From Delftia tsuruhatensis NBRC 16741 (lineage in GTDB: Bacteria > Pseudomonadota > Gammaproteobacteria > Burkholderiales > Burkholderiaceae_C): a DNA stretch of 64,000 nt. This document shows positions 7,508 through 16,627 of this stretch, one piece after another (positions within the stretch are counted from its first letter, which is position 1; each line of letters opens with the position of its first letter). Location of the stretch: contig NZ_BCTO01000004.1 of the NCBI RefSeq assembly GCF_001571325.1, forward strand, positions 119,521 to 183,520, read 5' to 3'. The notes below the pieces were generated by a model. The model did no database searches and was not told the DNA's origin. It saw only the letters and a list, made by a program, of their open reading frames with translations. Both the position numbers and the translations under genes were made by a program.

Positions 7508-8578
7508 TCAGCTGGCGTCGTCGCCCGGCACGGGAAGGCCCAGGTGGCGGTACGCCGCCTGGGTCGCCATGCGCCCGCGCGGCGTGCGCTGCAAAAAGCC
7601 CTGCTGGATCAGGTAGGGCTCGATCACGTCCTCGATGGTGCCCGCCTCCTCGCCAATGCTGGCCGCGATGTTGTCCAGGCCCACGGGGCCGCCGTCGAAG
7701 CGGTGCACCACGGCCTCCAGCAGCTTGCGGTCCATGATGTCGAAGCCCTGGGGATCGACATCGAGCATGGCCAGCGCGCGGTCGGCCAGCTCGCGCGTGA
7801 TGCTGCCGTCGCCGCGCACATCGGCATAGTCGCGCACGCGGCGCAGCAGGCGGTTGGCAATGCGTGGCGTGCCGCGCGAGCGGCGCGCGATCTCGAAGGC
7901 GCCCTCGTCATCGATGGGCGCGTTCAACAGGCCTGCACTGCGCCGCACGATGCGCGCCAGCTCCTCGGCCGTATAGAACTCCAGCCGCGCCACGATGCCG
8001 AAGCGGTCGCGCAGCGGGTTGGTCAGCATGCCCGCGCGCGTGGTCGCGCCCACCAGCGTGAACGGCTGCAGGTCCAGCTTGATGGAGCGCGCCGCCGGCC
8101 CCTCGCCGATCATGATGTCGATCTGGTAGTCCTCCAACGCCGGGTAGAGGATTTCCTCGACCACGGGCGACAGGCGGTGGATCTCGTCGATGAACAGCAC
8201 ATCGTTGGCTTCGAGGTTGGTCAGCAGCGCCGCCAGGTCCTTGGGCTTTTCCAGCACCGGGCCGCTGGTCTGGCGCAGGTTCACGCCCAGCTCGGCCGCG
8301 ATGATGTGCGACAGCGTGGTCTTGCCCAGGCCCGGCGGGCCGAACAGCAGCACATGGTCCAGCGCCTCGCTGCGCTTTCGGGCCGCGCCGATGAAGATCT
8401 CCAGCTGCTCGCGCGCCTTGGCCTGGCCCACGTACTCCTGCAGCAGCTTGGGGCGCAGGGCGCGCTCCATGGCCTCTTCCCCGCGCGAGACCGGCGCTGC
8501 CGAAATCATGCGCGGCTTTTCCGGTGCCTTGTCTGGCGGGAAGCCGCCCTGCCCGAAATCGTCGGTATGGATGCTCAT
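7508..8578 (-). CDS. ruvB: Holliday junction ATP-dependent DNA helicase RuvB
   Basis: Hexameric AAA+ motor that drives branch migration with RuvA. The 356 residues show the RuvB-specific start of the core ([20 protein letters not shown]), Walker [12 protein letters not shown], Walker B/DEIH ([10 protein letters not shown]), sensor 1 ([10 protein letters not shown]), arginine finger region (PLRDRFGI) and the C-terminal winged helix ending in [13 protein letters not shown]. It is translated downstream of ruvA with only seven bases between them, the usual ruvAB operon. ruvC is not in the window. Confidence 0.98.
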   Translation of the reverse strand: MSIHTDDFGQGGFPPDKAPEKPRMISAAPVSRGEEAMERALRPKLLQEYVGQAKAREQLEIFIGAARKRSEALDHVLLFGPPGLGKTTLSHIIAAELGVNLRQTSGPVLEKPKDLAALLTNLEANDVLFIDEIHRLSPVVEEILYPALEDYQIDIMIGEGPAARSIKLDLQPFTLVGATTRAGMLTNPLRDRFGIVARLEFYTAEELARIVRRSAGLLNAPIDDEGAFEIARRSRGTPRIANRLLRRVRDYADVRGDGSITRELADRALAMLDVDPQGFDIMDRKLLEAVVHRFDGGPVGLDNIAASIGEEAGTIEDVIEPYLIQQGFLQRTPRGRMATQAAYRHLGLPVPGDDAS

Positions 8579-8585
8579 GCGCCGC

Positions 8586-9158
8586 TCACTTGGCCAGCGC
8601 CTTCAGCGCCAGCTTGATGCCTTCGGTCACGCCCACGTCGGGCGGCAGCTTCTTGAGCGCGGCGGCCGCATCCTTGTCGGAATAGCCCAGCGCCATCAGC
8701 GCCTGCACGATGTCGTTCTGGTCGTTGTTCACGAACAGCGACTGCGCGCCCGTATCGGCGCCGATCTTGCCCTTGAGCTCCAGCAGCAGGCGCTCGGCCG
8801 TCTTCTTGCCGATGCCCGGCACCTTGACCAGGCGGCCCACCTCCTGCAGCGTCACGGCCTGGGCCAGGTCCTCCACGCTCATGCCGCTGAGCACCGACAG
8901 CGCCATGCGCGGGCCGATGCCGGTGATCTTGATCAGCTCGCGGAACGCCTGGCGCTCGCTGTGCGTGCCAAAGCCGTACAGAAGCTGCGCATCCTCGCGC
9001 ACCACGAAGTGCGTCAGCAGGCTGACCCTGGCCCCGCTGGCCGGCAGGTTGTAGAAGGTGCTCATGGGCACCTGCACCTCGTAGCCCACGCCGCCGCAGT
9101 CCACCAGCACCTCGGGCGGGTTTTTTTCCAGCAGCGTTCCTGTCAATTTGCCTATCAT
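8586..9158 (-). CDS. ruvA: Holliday junction branch migration protein RuvA
   Basis: 190-residue DNA-junction-binding partner of RuvB. It begins [20 protein letters not shown] (OB-fold domain I), continues with two helix-hairpin-helix motifs ([10 protein letters not shown] and [19 protein letters not shown]) and ends with domain III ([26 protein letters not shown]), which contacts RuvB. The ATG at 9158, preceded by AAAGGACACC, is the family start; an upstream in-frame ATG adds 21 unrelated residues. It is divergent from phoH. Confidence 0.97.
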   Translation of the reverse strand: MIGKLTGTLLEKNPPEVLVDCGGVGYEVQVPMSTFYNLPASGARVSLLTHFVVREDAQLLYGFGTHSERQAFRELIKITGIGPRMALSVLSGMSVEDLAQAVTLQEVGRLVKVPGIGKKTAERLLLELKGKIGADTGAQSLFVNNDQNDIVQALMALGYSDKDAAAALKKLPPDVGVTEGIKLALKALAK

Positions 9159-9169
9159 TGGTGTCCTTT

Positions 9170-9190
9170 GCCGCCCCAGGGGCGGCTTTT
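9170..9190 (+). terminator. GC hairpin plus T4 in the ruvA/phoH divergent gap
   Basis: GCCGCCCC is followed at once by its complement and by TTTT, a short terminator-like hairpin on the + strand. No + strand gene ends here, so it may instead stop reverse read-through into phoH or act in the 5' leader of ruvA, where it sits just before the ruvA ribosome-binding site. Low certainty. Confidence 0.28.
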
Positions 9191-9283
9191 CATGCCCGTC
9201 CGCAACCGAACGCCGGCCCATTCACAGGGTATGGCACCACGCCCTCGCGCTGGCCGCCGCCCGGAATCTCTGGAATTATCCGC

Positions 9284-10255
9284 GTGATCCTGCGCCACAC
9301 ATTCACACCCCACGACAACAACCGGTTGAGCCATCTGTGCGGCCCGGCCGACGCGCACCTGCGCACCATCGAGATCGCACTGGGCGTCAAGATCGCCCAC
9401 CGCCACGAGCAATTCAAGATCGACGGCCCCAAGGCCAAGGCCAACGACGCACTGGAGCTGCTGCAGGCCCTCTACGAGATGGCCGACGACCCCATCCTGG
9501 ACGATTCGCTGCAGCTCATGCTGGCCGGCGACACCGAACTCATCGAGCAGCCCCTGGACGCCATCCAGCTGTCCACGCGCCGCCCCGACCTGCGCGCGCG
9601 CACGGCCAACCAGTCGGCCTACCTGGAGAACATCGCCCGCCACGACATCACCTTCGGCATCGGCCCGGCCGGCACCGGCAAGACCTACCTGGCCGTGGCC
9701 TGCGCCGTGGACGCGCTGGAGCGCAGCGCCGTGCAGCGCATCGTGCTCACGCGCCCGGCCGTGGAAGCAGGCGAGCGCCTGGGCTTTCTGCCCGGCGACC
9801 TCACGCAGAAGGTCGACCCCTACCTGCGCCCGCTGTACGACGCACTCTACGACCTCATGGGCTACGAGAAGGTGCAAAAGGCCTTCGAGCGCAATGTGCT
9901 GGAGATCGCGCCTCTGGCCTTCATGCGCGGGCGCACGCTGAACAATGCCTTCGTCATCCTGGACGAGGCGCAGAACACCACGCCCGAGCAGATGAAGATG
10001 TTCCTCACGCGCATCGGCTTCGGCGCCCGCGCCGTGGTCACGGGCGACGTCAGCCAGATCGACCTGCCCAAGGGCGCCCTGAGCGGCCTGATCGATGCCG
10101 AGCGCGTCTTGAAGCGCGTCAAGGGCATCGCCATCAACCACTTCACCAGCGCCGACGTGGTGCGCCACCCGCTGGTGGCCCGCATCGTGGACGCCTACGA
10201 CGCACGCGGCCAGGCCCCGGCACGCCGTGCCGCACCGCGCCTTGCAGCGCCTTGA
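9284..10255 (+). CDS. phoH: PhoH family ATPase
   Basis: Cytosolic P-loop protein of 323 residues, typical length for PhoH/PhoL. It shows an N-terminal nucleic-acid-binding stretch ([15 protein letters not shown]), Walker [32 protein letters not shown], Walker [21 protein letters not shown] and [18 protein letters not shown]. The family is predicted to have RNA helicase or RNA-linked ATPase activity and is usually paired with the rRNA endonuclease YbeY, as here. The start is taken as GTG 9284 ([13 protein letters not shown]), which fits the family N-terminus; the frame stays open upstream into non-conserved sequence. Confidence 0.94.
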   Translation: MILRHTFTPHDNNRLSHLCGPADAHLRTIEIALGVKIAHRHEQFKIDGPKAKANDALELLQALYEMADDPILDDSLQLMLAGDTELIEQPLDAIQLSTRRPDLRARTANQSAYLENIARHDITFGIGPAGTGKTYLAVACAVDALERSAVQRIVLTRPAVEAGERLGFLPGDLTQKVDPYLRPLYDALYDLMGYEKVQKAFERNVLEIAPLAFMRGRTLNNAFVILDEAQNTTPEQMKMFLTRIGFGARAVVTGDVSQIDLPKGALSGLIDAERVLKRVKGIAINHFTSADVVRHPLVARIVDAYDARGQAPARRAAPRLAAP

Positions 10256-10325
10256 TCCCGACAGCCACAGCAGACGCCCGCCCACGGGCGCTCCAAAGCA
10301 CAAGCTCACGCCCACGCACTTCCCC

Positions 10326-10784
10326 ATGTCCCTGAACCAACTGCAACTGTCCCTGCAATTCGCGCGCTTTGCCGAGGCGCCCGCCCACCGCGCCGTGCTG
10401 TCCCGCAGCAAGGTCACGCGCTGGATACGCCATGCCCTGGCCGTCGATGCCGAAATCACCGTGCGCATCGTCGATGCCGAGGAAGGCCAGCAGCTCAACC
10501 GCGAATACCGCCAGAAGGACTACGCCACCAACGTCCTGACCTTCGACTACCAGCAGGAGCCCACCGCCATGGCCGACCTGGTGCTGTGCGCCCCCGTGGT
10601 CGAGCGCGAGGCGCGCGAGCAGAACAAGACGCTGGAGGAGCACTACGCCCACCTGCTGGTGCACGGCACGCTGCACGCCCAGGGCTGGGACCATGAAACC
10701 AGCGAGCAGGACGCCGAGGAAATGGAAGCCTACGAGACCGAGATCATGGTCGAGCTGGGCTTTGCCGACCCCTACGCCAAGTAG
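10326..10784 (+). CDS. ybeY: Endoribonuclease YbeY (rRNA maturation factor)
   Basis: 152-residue zinc-dependent endoribonuclease involved in 16S rRNA 3' end processing and ribosome quality control. The diagnostic H3XH5XH metal site is present as [11 protein letters not shown], preceded by the conserved [16 protein letters not shown]. It begins 70 bp after phoH on the same strand, the standard phoH-ybeY pair; the corC/hlyC gene that often follows is missing, with the operon instead ending convergently on the acuI-like gene. A GC-only palindrome (GGCCCGCGCGGGCC) in the short gap may help terminate both. Confidence 0.96.
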   Translation: MSLNQLQLSLQFARFAEAPAHRAVLSRSKVTRWIRHALAVDAEITVRIVDAEEGQQLNREYRQKDYATNVLTFDYQQEPTAMADLVLCAPVVEREAREQNKTLEEHYAHLLVHGTLHAQGWDHETSEQDAEEMEAYETEIMVELGFADPYAK

Positions 10785-10798
10785 GGCCCGCGCGGGCC

Positions 10799-11785
10799 TC
10801 AGCGCGCCGTATCGATGACGACCCGGCCGCGCACCTGGCCGGCAAGCAGCCGGGGCGCCAGCGCAACCGCATCGGCCAGGCCCGCCTCTTCGGTATTGCG
10901 CTCCAGCACCTCGCGCGGCAGTTCGGCGGCCAGCCGCGCCCAGGCCTGCTCGCGCCGCGCCTGCGGCGCATAGACGCTGTCGATGCCCAGCAGCGACACG
11001 CCGCGCAGAATGAACGGTGCCACGGAAGCCGGCAGGTCCAGCCCCTGGGCCAGCCCGCAGGCCGCCACGCAGCCGCCGTAGCGCAGGCTGGCGCACACAT
11101 TGGCCAGCGTATGGCTGCCCACGCTGTCCACGGCCGCCGCCCAGACCTCCTTTTGCAGCGGCTTGCCGGGCGCATCCAGGCTGCTGCGCTCCACGATCCG
11201 CGCCGCGCCCAGCGCCTTCAGGTGCTCGGCCTGTTCGGGCCGCCCGGTGCCGGCGTGCACCTCGAAACCCAGGCGCGACAGCAGGGCCACGGCAATGCTG
11301 CCCACGCCGCCATTGGCCCCCGTCACCAGCACCGGGCCGCTGGAGGGCGTGATGCCATGCGCCTGCAGCGCCATCACGCACAGCATGGCCGTATAGCCGG
11401 CCGTGCCTATGGCCATGGCATCGCGTGCGCTGAAGGCCTCGGGCCGGCGGATCAGCCAGTCGCCGTTCACGCGCGCCTGCTGGGCGAGCCCGCCCCAGTG
11501 GGTCTCGCCCACGCCCCAACCGTTGAGCAGCACGGCATCGCCGCGCTGGAAACGCGCGTCCTCGCTGTCCAGCACCGTGCCGGCCAGGTCGATGCCCGGC
11601 ACCATGGGGAACTGGCGCACCACGGGCGAGCGCCCCGTGATGGCCAGTGCATCCTTGTAGTTGAGCGTGGAATGCGAGACGGCCACGCGCACCGCGCCGG
11701 CGGGCAGGCTGGCTTCGTCCAGCTCCACACACTCGGCACGGGTTTCACGCGGTACGGGTTGGGTCAGCAGCAAGGCTTTGAACAT
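10799..11785 (-). CDS. acuI: YhdH/AcuI-type quinone oxidoreductase (acrylyl-CoA reductase family)
   Basis: Medium-chain dehydrogenase/reductase of 328 residues, zinc-free like YhdH and AcuI, expected to reduce acrylyl-CoA or a similar enoyl compound with NADPH. Evidence: MFKALLLTQ start, SHSTLNYKDALAITGRSPVVR, PGIDLAGTVLDSEDARF, the Rossmann motif LVTGANGGVGSIAVALLSRLG and DSVGSHTLANV, all near-diagnostic for the subfamily. ATG 11785 follows GGAGACCCC. It stands alone, with a truncated CoA-transferase remnant just upstream; a past functional link with that acyl-CoA locus is possible. Confidence 0.87.
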   Translation of the reverse strand: MFKALLLTQPVPRETRAECVELDEASLPAGAVRVAVSHSTLNYKDALAITGRSPVVRQFPMVPGIDLAGTVLDSEDARFQRGDAVLLNGWGVGETHWGGLAQQARVNGDWLIRRPEAFSARDAMAIGTAGYTAMLCVMALQAHGITPSSGPVLVTGANGGVGSIAVALLSRLGFEVHAGTGRPEQAEHLKALGAARIVERSSLDAPGKPLQKEVWAAAVDSVGSHTLANVCASLRYGGCVAACGLAQGLDLPASVAPFILRGVSLLGIDSVYAPQARREQAWARLAAELPREVLERNTEEAGLADAVALAPRLLAGQVRGRVVIDTAR

Positions 11786-11826
11786 GGGGTCTCCAGCAAG
11801 GCAGTGGCAAAGGAATCCAAAGGCAA

Positions 11827-12400
11827 TCAGGACTGCGGCGCGCCCAGCACGTCGCTGCGGCACAGGCAGGCGATGGCCTCGTCCGCCATCCCCAGCTCCC
11901 GCAGCAGCGCAAGGTTGCCATCGCCCAGGACGGGGACCGGCGCACCCGGCAGGGGCTCGGCATCCATCCACCGGAACCCCATTCCCGGAGTGTCCACCGC
12001 AGCGCCGCCGGCGCCATAGCTCACAGGTGACACGGTGCCGGCAGCGCGGGCGTCGCCCAGGAACTCACCCAGGCGCCGCACCCTGGCGGCAGGCACGCCC
12101 ACGGCGTTGAGCCGGGCTTCCATGTCCCGTGCGCTGCGTGCGGCGAAGGCCTCGGCCAGACATGCCTGCAGCCGCTGCAGCGCGGACGCATCGCGCGCGG
12201 CCACAAAGCCGCCCTCGGGCGCGTTGAAGGCATCGAGGTCCAGCAGCGTGGCGTCCTCGCACAGCGCATCGAGCCCCAGCACGCTGGCGAGCCTGCGGAA
12301 CTGCTGCGGCGTGTTGGCGGCCGTGGACAGCCAGCCGTCGGCGCACCGGTAGGTGTCGGCCGCCGGGCTCCCCGTATAGCCCCGGTTGCCCGCGCGCAGC
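11827..12400 (-). pseudogene. CaiB/BaiF-family CoA-transferase, C-terminal remnant (5' end deleted)
   Basis: About 190 residues of a family III CoA-transferase, which normally has about 400. The preserved part runs from AGNRGYTGSPAADTYRCADGW to the stop and includes the segments RLASVLGLD, ARDMEARLNAVGVPAARV and LGDGNLALLRELGM typical of the C-terminal half. The N-terminal CoA-binding half with the catalytic Asp is absent. Upstream the frame passes directly into the antisense of a LysR C-terminal fragment on the other strand. It therefore looks like one side of a deletion joint; the break is near 12390-12410. Confidence 0.75.
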
Positions 12401-12709
12401 TCCATGCTGCGCCGCATGATGGAAGAGGTGTTCCGCCGCGAAGGCGTGATCGCGCCCACGCCCGTCATCGAATCCACCAGCCCCTTCACCAACCTGCAAC
12501 TGGTCCGGGCCGGCCTGGGGCTCAGCGCCGTGCCCGACTCCACGCTGCAGGCCTCGCACCGGTCGCTGGGGGTGCGCAGGGTGCATGTCACACCCGCCAT
12601 CTCCATGGGCCCCGTGGCGCTGATCTACCGCAGCGCCGTCGCCAACCCACGCGTCGCCCTGCTGCGCGCCACGCTGGGCCTGCCCGGCCCGGTGGTGGCG
12701 CCGCCCTAG
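12400..12709 (+). pseudogene. LysR-type regulator, C-terminal remnant (DNA-binding domain deleted)
   Basis: About 103 residues matching the end of a LysR effector-binding domain: LRRMMEEVFRREGVIAPTPV, IESTSPFTNLQLVRAGLGLS and AVPDSTLQ, then ALIYRSAVANPRVALLRATL. The winged-helix DNA-binding domain and roughly two-thirds of the protein are missing. An ATG at 12386 is in frame but lies in the junction and lacks a clear ribosome-binding site, so expression is doubtful. It meets the CaiB remnant head to head. Confidence 0.75.
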
Positions 12710-12899
12710 TCGCCTGGTGGCCGCCACGCCGGCGCGATCCTGTCCTTTTGCGCAAAGCAGCCCTGACCCAGCCGCCATGCCGGTGCGACAGCCCGCCCGA
12801 TGGTCCGGCACTAAGATCGGCCTCGACCTATAACACCGGCCTGGCCGCGCAAGGCCACGGCGGCCTGCCGATGCCCGGCCCCAGGAGGAGACAACACCC

Positions 12900-13658
12900 A
12901 TGTGGGACATCGCACTGCTCATGAGCGCCGCCTTCGTGGCCGGCGCGCTCAATGCCGTCGCCGGGGGCGGCAGCTTCCTCACCCTGCCCGCCCTGGTCTT
13001 CACCGGCGTGCCGCCCGTGGCCGCCAACGCCACCGGCACCGTCGCCCTGCTGCCCGGCTACATGGCCGGTGCCTGGGGCTTTCGCCAGGACATGGAGCCG
13101 CCGCCCGGCCTGGGCATGCGCGGCGTCATCGTGCTGTCGCTCATCGGCGGCTCGCTGGGCGCGGCCCTGCTGCTGGTCACGCCCGACCACCTGTTCCGCA
13201 AGGTCGTCCCCTGGCTGCTGCTGGCCGCCACCGCCATGTTCGCCTTCGCGCCCCAGCTCAGGCGCATGGCATCACGCGGCAGCGCCGAGCATGCCGCCCA
13301 TGCATCGCCCCTGAAGGCCGGCGCCGGCATGCTGGTCGTGGCCATCTACGGCGGCTACTTCAACGGCGGCCTGGGCATCCTGCTGCTGGCCCTGTTCGGC
13401 CTGCTGGGCCAGACAAGGCTGCATGCCATGAACGGCATGAAGAACCTGGTCTCCGCCCTGCTCACGGCCATTGCCGTCGCCATCTATGCGGCCGGCGGCG
13501 TCGTGCAGTGGGAGCAGGCCCTGGTCATGATGATTGCCGCCACCGCAGGCGGCTACGGCGGCGCCCGCCTGGCGCGCCGCATCCCGCCCGAATGGCTGCG
13601 CGCGGGCATCGTGCTGACGGGGCTGGTGATGGCGGGGGTGTTTTTCTGGAGGCAGTGA
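12900..13658 (+). CDS. TSUP/TauE-SafE family sulfite/organosulfur permease-like membrane protein
   Basis: 252-residue membrane protein with about eight hydrophobic helices in two repeats. It shows the TSUP hallmarks AGALNAVAGGGSFLTLPAL with ANATGTVALLPGY in the first repeat and GIYGG-like VVAIYGGYFNGGLGILLLAL in the second, then MNGMKNLVSALL. The family moves sulfite, sulfonates or other small anions; the substrate here cannot be told. ATG at 12900 follows CAGGAGGAG by nine bases. It lies alone between the deletion scar and the ribbon-helix-helix gene, with nothing recognisable in 12710-12899. Confidence 0.88.
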   Translation: MWDIALLMSAAFVAGALNAVAGGGSFLTLPALVFTGVPPVAANATGTVALLPGYMAGAWGFRQDMEPPPGLGMRGVIVLSLIGGSLGAALLLVTPDHLFRKVVPWLLLAATAMFAFAPQLRRMASRGSAEHAAHASPLKAGAGMLVVAIYGGYFNGGLGILLLALFGLLGQTRLHAMNGMKNLVSALLTAIAVAIYAAGGVVQWEQALVMMIAATAGGYGGARLARRIPPEWLRAGIVLTGLVMAGVFFWRQ

Positions 13659-13668
13659 GGCCAGAAAG

Positions 13669-14034
13669 CTACTTCTTCGGCGCCGCACTCCGCACTGTCT
13701 TCGATACGCGCTTGCCTGTGGATCTTTCCGGCGTCGCCGCATCCGTGTCTGGCTGAGGGCCGCTCTGTGGCAGGGCCAGGGCTTGCGCAAGCGATTGCAA
13801 CCGCTCTTCGATACGCTTCACGGTTTCCAGCGTTTCGTCACCGACGCGGGTATCCAGATTCATTTGCAAACTACCGCTGTCCATGCCCGAAACGTGCGGC
13901 GCCGCAAAGGTCTGCTGTAGCCGAGCCACGACCTCGGCAGTCATTGAGCGCCGGTTCTCTTCGGAAGCGGCATCCAGCAGATCCTTCAGCTCCTGAGGGA
14001 TACGCATGTAGATGGTTGGGTCGTCGCGTGCCAT
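13669..14034 (-). CDS. Ribbon-helix-helix (Arc-type) DNA-binding protein
   Basis: 121 residues. Residues about 5-45 (DPTIYMRIPQELKDLLDAAS and then RRSMTAEVVARLQQTF) match an Arc/MetJ ribbon-helix-helix fold, where the short beta strand reads DNA as a dimer. The rest is a coiled-coil-prone stretch (ETVKRIEERLQSLAQALALP) and a basic, lysine-ending tail. ATG 14034 is chosen because it starts right at the fold; an ATG at 14097 would run through the operator palindrome. It is divergent from the gene at 14152 with GTGCATAGA repeats between them, so autoregulation is likely. It resembles phage or antitoxin regulators. Confidence 0.78.
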   Translation of the reverse strand: MARDDPTIYMRIPQELKDLLDAASEENRRSMTAEVVARLQQTFAAPHVSGMDSGSLQMNLDTRVGDETLETVKRIEERLQSLAQALALPQSGPQPDTDAATPERSTGKRVSKTVRSAAPKK

Positions 14035-14067
14035 CCGCGCACTTTGCCATGGAACACACTTGCCATT

Positions 14068-14115
14068 TTCTATGCACAGTGCATAGAATATTGAGTGCAT
14101 AGATCGTGCATAGAA
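14068..14115. promoter_or_regulatory. Operator array: GTGCATAGA half-sites (one inverted pair plus two direct copies)
   Basis: TTCTATGCAC at 14068-14077 and its exact inverted copy GTGCATAGAA at 14079-14088 form a perfect palindrome centred on A14078. Further direct copies lie at 14095-14103 (GTGCATAGA) and 14106-14115 (GTGCATAGAA). The array fills the gap between the divergent ribbon-helix-helix gene (34 bp away) and the unknown gene at 14152. Arc-type dimers typically bind such tandem half-sites, so this is the likely operator. Confidence 0.72.
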
Positions 14116-14151
14116 AGCCCGAGTCATTGAAGCGACGACAAAGGAATCGAT

Positions 14152-14556
14152 ATGGCTGCGTCACGGCACTCAACGAACAAGCCCTGCACGATGGACACCG
14201 CTGCCTGGCCCACCATGCAGCAAATGATCGCCCTGTCCATTGCCCGCGCAGAGAGGGGGCTGGTTGCCCTGATCGAAACACGCTGTGCCGACATGGACTG
14301 GCATGACGCGGATGTAGAGGTGGACCTGGCTGCAGACCTGGCGCTGAACCACATCCGGCAAATCCGGCACAAGGTATTCGAGGACGCCAGCGAATTCGAC
14401 AACGAGTGGTACCTCGCCCGCGCAGCCATCGCCCTGGCAGCCCAGGCCTTCAACCGGCCACAGAGCCTCTACGCCCGGCGCCTGAAACTGCTCTTGCAAC
14501 TGTTTGATGAAGCACCGTCCTTTGTGGAATACGCGGAGCATGGTCCGGAAGGTTGA
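14152..14556 (+). CDS. Hypothetical protein (134 aa), divergent partner of the ribbon-helix-helix gene
   Basis: No family recognised. The 134 residues are predicted soluble and mostly helical, with an acidic centre (CADMDWHDADVEVDLAADLA) followed by LNHIRQIRHKVFEDASEFDN and AAIALAAQAFNRPQSLYARR, and an acidic end. ATG 14152 follows AAAGGAATCGAT, a fair ribosome-binding site. It shares the operator region with the ribbon-helix-helix gene. It could be a regulated effector or simply a neighbour; nothing shows toxin activity. Confidence 0.6.
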   Translation: MAASRHSTNKPCTMDTAAWPTMQQMIALSIARAERGLVALIETRCADMDWHDADVEVDLAADLALNHIRQIRHKVFEDASEFDNEWYLARAAIALAAQAFNRPQSLYARRLKLLLQLFDEAPSFVEYAEHGPEG

Positions 14557-14627
14557 GGGCAGGCAGGCCTGTGCCGCATCCAGGGCAGTCGGCTTTCATG
14601 TGTCGAATGACTGGGCGGAATTGGACG

Positions 14628-14665
14628 AAAAAAGCGCCTTGCTTTCACAAGGCGCTTTCGCATTT
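14628..14665. terminator. Bidirectional intrinsic terminator
   Basis: AAAGCGCCTTG at 14631-14641 pairs exactly with CAAGGCGCTTT at 14648-14658 around a 6-base loop, with A-rich sequence before and T-rich after. It lies between the convergent unknown gene (ends 14556) and the dipeptidase gene (ends 14682) and can serve both strands. Confidence 0.8.
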
Positions 14666-14681
14666 CAATAGCCGGAGAATG

Positions 14682-16505
14682 TCACTGCATCTGCTTCAGA
14701 TTCCCGATGCGCACCAGCATTTCCGTGAACATCTGCATGTCGGCGCGCAGGTCGGGCAGTTCCTTGTATTCGAGCGCGTTGTGCGCCGTGTACTTCTTGC
14801 CGGGCATGGCGGGGCCGAAGTTGATGGCGTTGGGCATGAGCTTGGCCGTGGTGCTGCCGGCCGTGGGCACGGGCTTGGCGTCCAGGCCCGTGGTGTCGCC
14901 GAAGATGTTGAGCAGGGTGGACAGCCAGGCGCCCTTGGGATCGCGCGCCATCCAGTTGCCCTGGGTGTACTGCAGGGTGAGGGGAACCTTGGCGGCCTCG
15001 CTCCAGCGGGTGATGCGCTGCTCGACTTCGGTGCGCAGTTGCTCTGGCGTCTTGCCGCGCGGCATGCGCACGTTGGTGGTGACTTCGAGCTTGCCGTCTG
15101 CCGCCTTGATGAGGTTGGGCGACAGGGTCAGCGGGCCCATGAAGTCGTCGGCATAGGCAACGCCCAGCTGCTTGCCGAAGTAGTCGAGGCCGAAGGCGCC
15201 GTTGATGTAGCGCAGGGCGTTGCTGTAGGCATTGGGCTGGACCAGGGCCACGCCATCGGTGGGCATGAGCACCTGCTGCAGGAACAGCGTCAGGCGCGGC
15301 ACGGGGTTGACGCCTTCCTCGGGGCGCGAGCCGTGGGCCGAGGTGCCCGTGACCTTGACGGTGGCCGTCGCGCCGCTGTGCTGTATGTCGATGGTGAACG
15401 GTCCGCCCTGCCCGGCATAACTGGTGGTGAAGTCACCCTTGGCCGCCTGCAGGCGCGCGGCGATGGCGGCAATGGCGGCTTCGTCGCTGGCCGTGATGGT
15501 GGCGGTGGCGGTCTGGGCAATGGCGTTGGCCGAGGCGGCGCCGGCCATGGCGGTGATGGCCGGGCGGGCGGGGTCGGTCCTCACGTCGTCGAACACGGCC
15601 TTGAGCGCGCCCGAGCCTTTTTCCGCGACGACGGCTGGGTACTTGCTGTCCAGCACGATGTTGTAGGCAGGCAGCGTGGTCTTGCCCTGGTAGTACTTCA
15701 TGGCGTCGCCGCCGGTTTCCTCGGTGGTCTCGATCATGAGGCGTATGCCGCGCGACAGGGGCAGGCCGCTGTCCTTGACGGCCTTCATGGCGAACAGCAC
15801 GGTGGCGATGGAGCCCTTGTCGTCGATGGTGCCGCGCCCGTAGATCCGATCAGGCATGGGTGGGACAAGCACCGGGGGATGGCTCATCAGGGTGATCCCG
15901 CTGTTGCCGGGCACAAAGGTAACCTCGAATGGGTTGATTTGCTTGCCGTCCAGCACCCATTCGGCGGCCACGGCAGGTACGACGTCGGCATGGGTGAGGA
16001 TGCCGAATTCATCGGTGCCCGCGTTCGCTGCGTTCGCAGGCAGGGTGACCTCGAAGATGCGGTTGTCCACGTTGCGGTACTGCAGGCCGAAGTCCTTGGC
16101 CATCTGCTGCACCAGTTCGCCGAAAGCCAGGATGGCCGGGCTTTCGTGCGGCGGCACCTTGGGGTCGCGCACCGTGGGCAGGGCGACCATGCGCTCGATG
16201 CTGGCCAGCACGGCCCGCTCCTGCGTGAGACGTGTGTACAGGCCCAGCAGGCGGGCGATGTGGTTGAGTTCATCCCCCGTGAGCGCGGCGCCTGCGGCAT
16301 GGCGCTGCACGGCCTGGGCGATGGCAGGCTGCGCGGCCGCGGCCTGCTTCAGGAAGCTGGCGAAGTCGGTGGGTGCCGGCTGCGCCTGGGCCAGCGCGTC
16401 CAGCGCGGGCTTCCTGAGGGTGTCGGCGCCGGCCGCGCCGCTCCACGCCAGGGCCATGCTCATGGCAAGGGCCAGGGTGGAGGCTTTGAACGGATGGTTC
16501 TTCAT
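14682..16505 (-). CDS. Exported M20-family dipeptidase (PepV-like)
   Basis: Zinc metallopeptidase of 607 residues including a 26-residue signal peptide (lipobox absent, AGA-D cleavage). Metal and catalytic signatures of M20 are present: GILTHADVVPA, GRGTIDDKGS, ETTEETGGD, VLDSKYP and the late HNALEY. The large lid domain with TGTSAHGSRPEEGVNP in the middle is typical of PepV-type enzymes, which cleave dipeptides. Location is probably periplasmic, giving peptide scavenging. It stands as a single gene. Confidence 0.9.
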   Translation of the reverse strand: MKNHPFKASTLALAMSMALAWSGAAGADTLRKPALDALAQAQPAPTDFASFLKQAAAAQPAIAQAVQRHAAGAALTGDELNHIARLLGLYTRLTQERAVLASIERMVALPTVRDPKVPPHESPAILAFGELVQQMAKDFGLQYRNVDNRIFEVTLPANAANAGTDEFGILTHADVVPAVAAEWVLDGKQINPFEVTFVPGNSGITLMSHPPVLVPPMPDRIYGRGTIDDKGSIATVLFAMKAVKDSGLPLSRGIRLMIETTEETGGDAMKYYQGKTTLPAYNIVLDSKYPAVVAEKGSGALKAVFDDVRTDPARPAITAMAGAASANAIAQTATATITASDEAAIAAIAARLQAAKGDFTTSYAGQGGPFTIDIQHSGATATVKVTGTSAHGSRPEEGVNPVPRLTLFLQQVLMPTDGVALVQPNAYSNALRYINGAFGLDYFGKQLGVAYADDFMGPLTLSPNLIKAADGKLEVTTNVRMPRGKTPEQLRTEVEQRITRWSEAAKVPLTLQYTQGNWMARDPKGAWLSTLLNIFGDTTGLDAKPVPTAGSTTAKLMPNAINFGPAMPGKKYTAHNALEYKELPDLRADMQMFTEMLVRIGNLKQMQ

Positions 16506-16627
16506 GGTCGTCGGTCTGTCGATGAATGCTGAGGCCGCAAGAATACGGGCTTTGCAGGCATGTTCCGACCAGGCCGCGCTCGCAGATCGCGCCAGAATCC
16601 GCCCCAGAACAGCAGGTCTGCGGCGCG

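Noticed and set aside
10143..11732. 529-codon minus-strand frame over ybeY and the acuI-like gene
   Set aside because: It is out of frame with the well-conserved reductase at 10799-11785 and antisense to ybeY.
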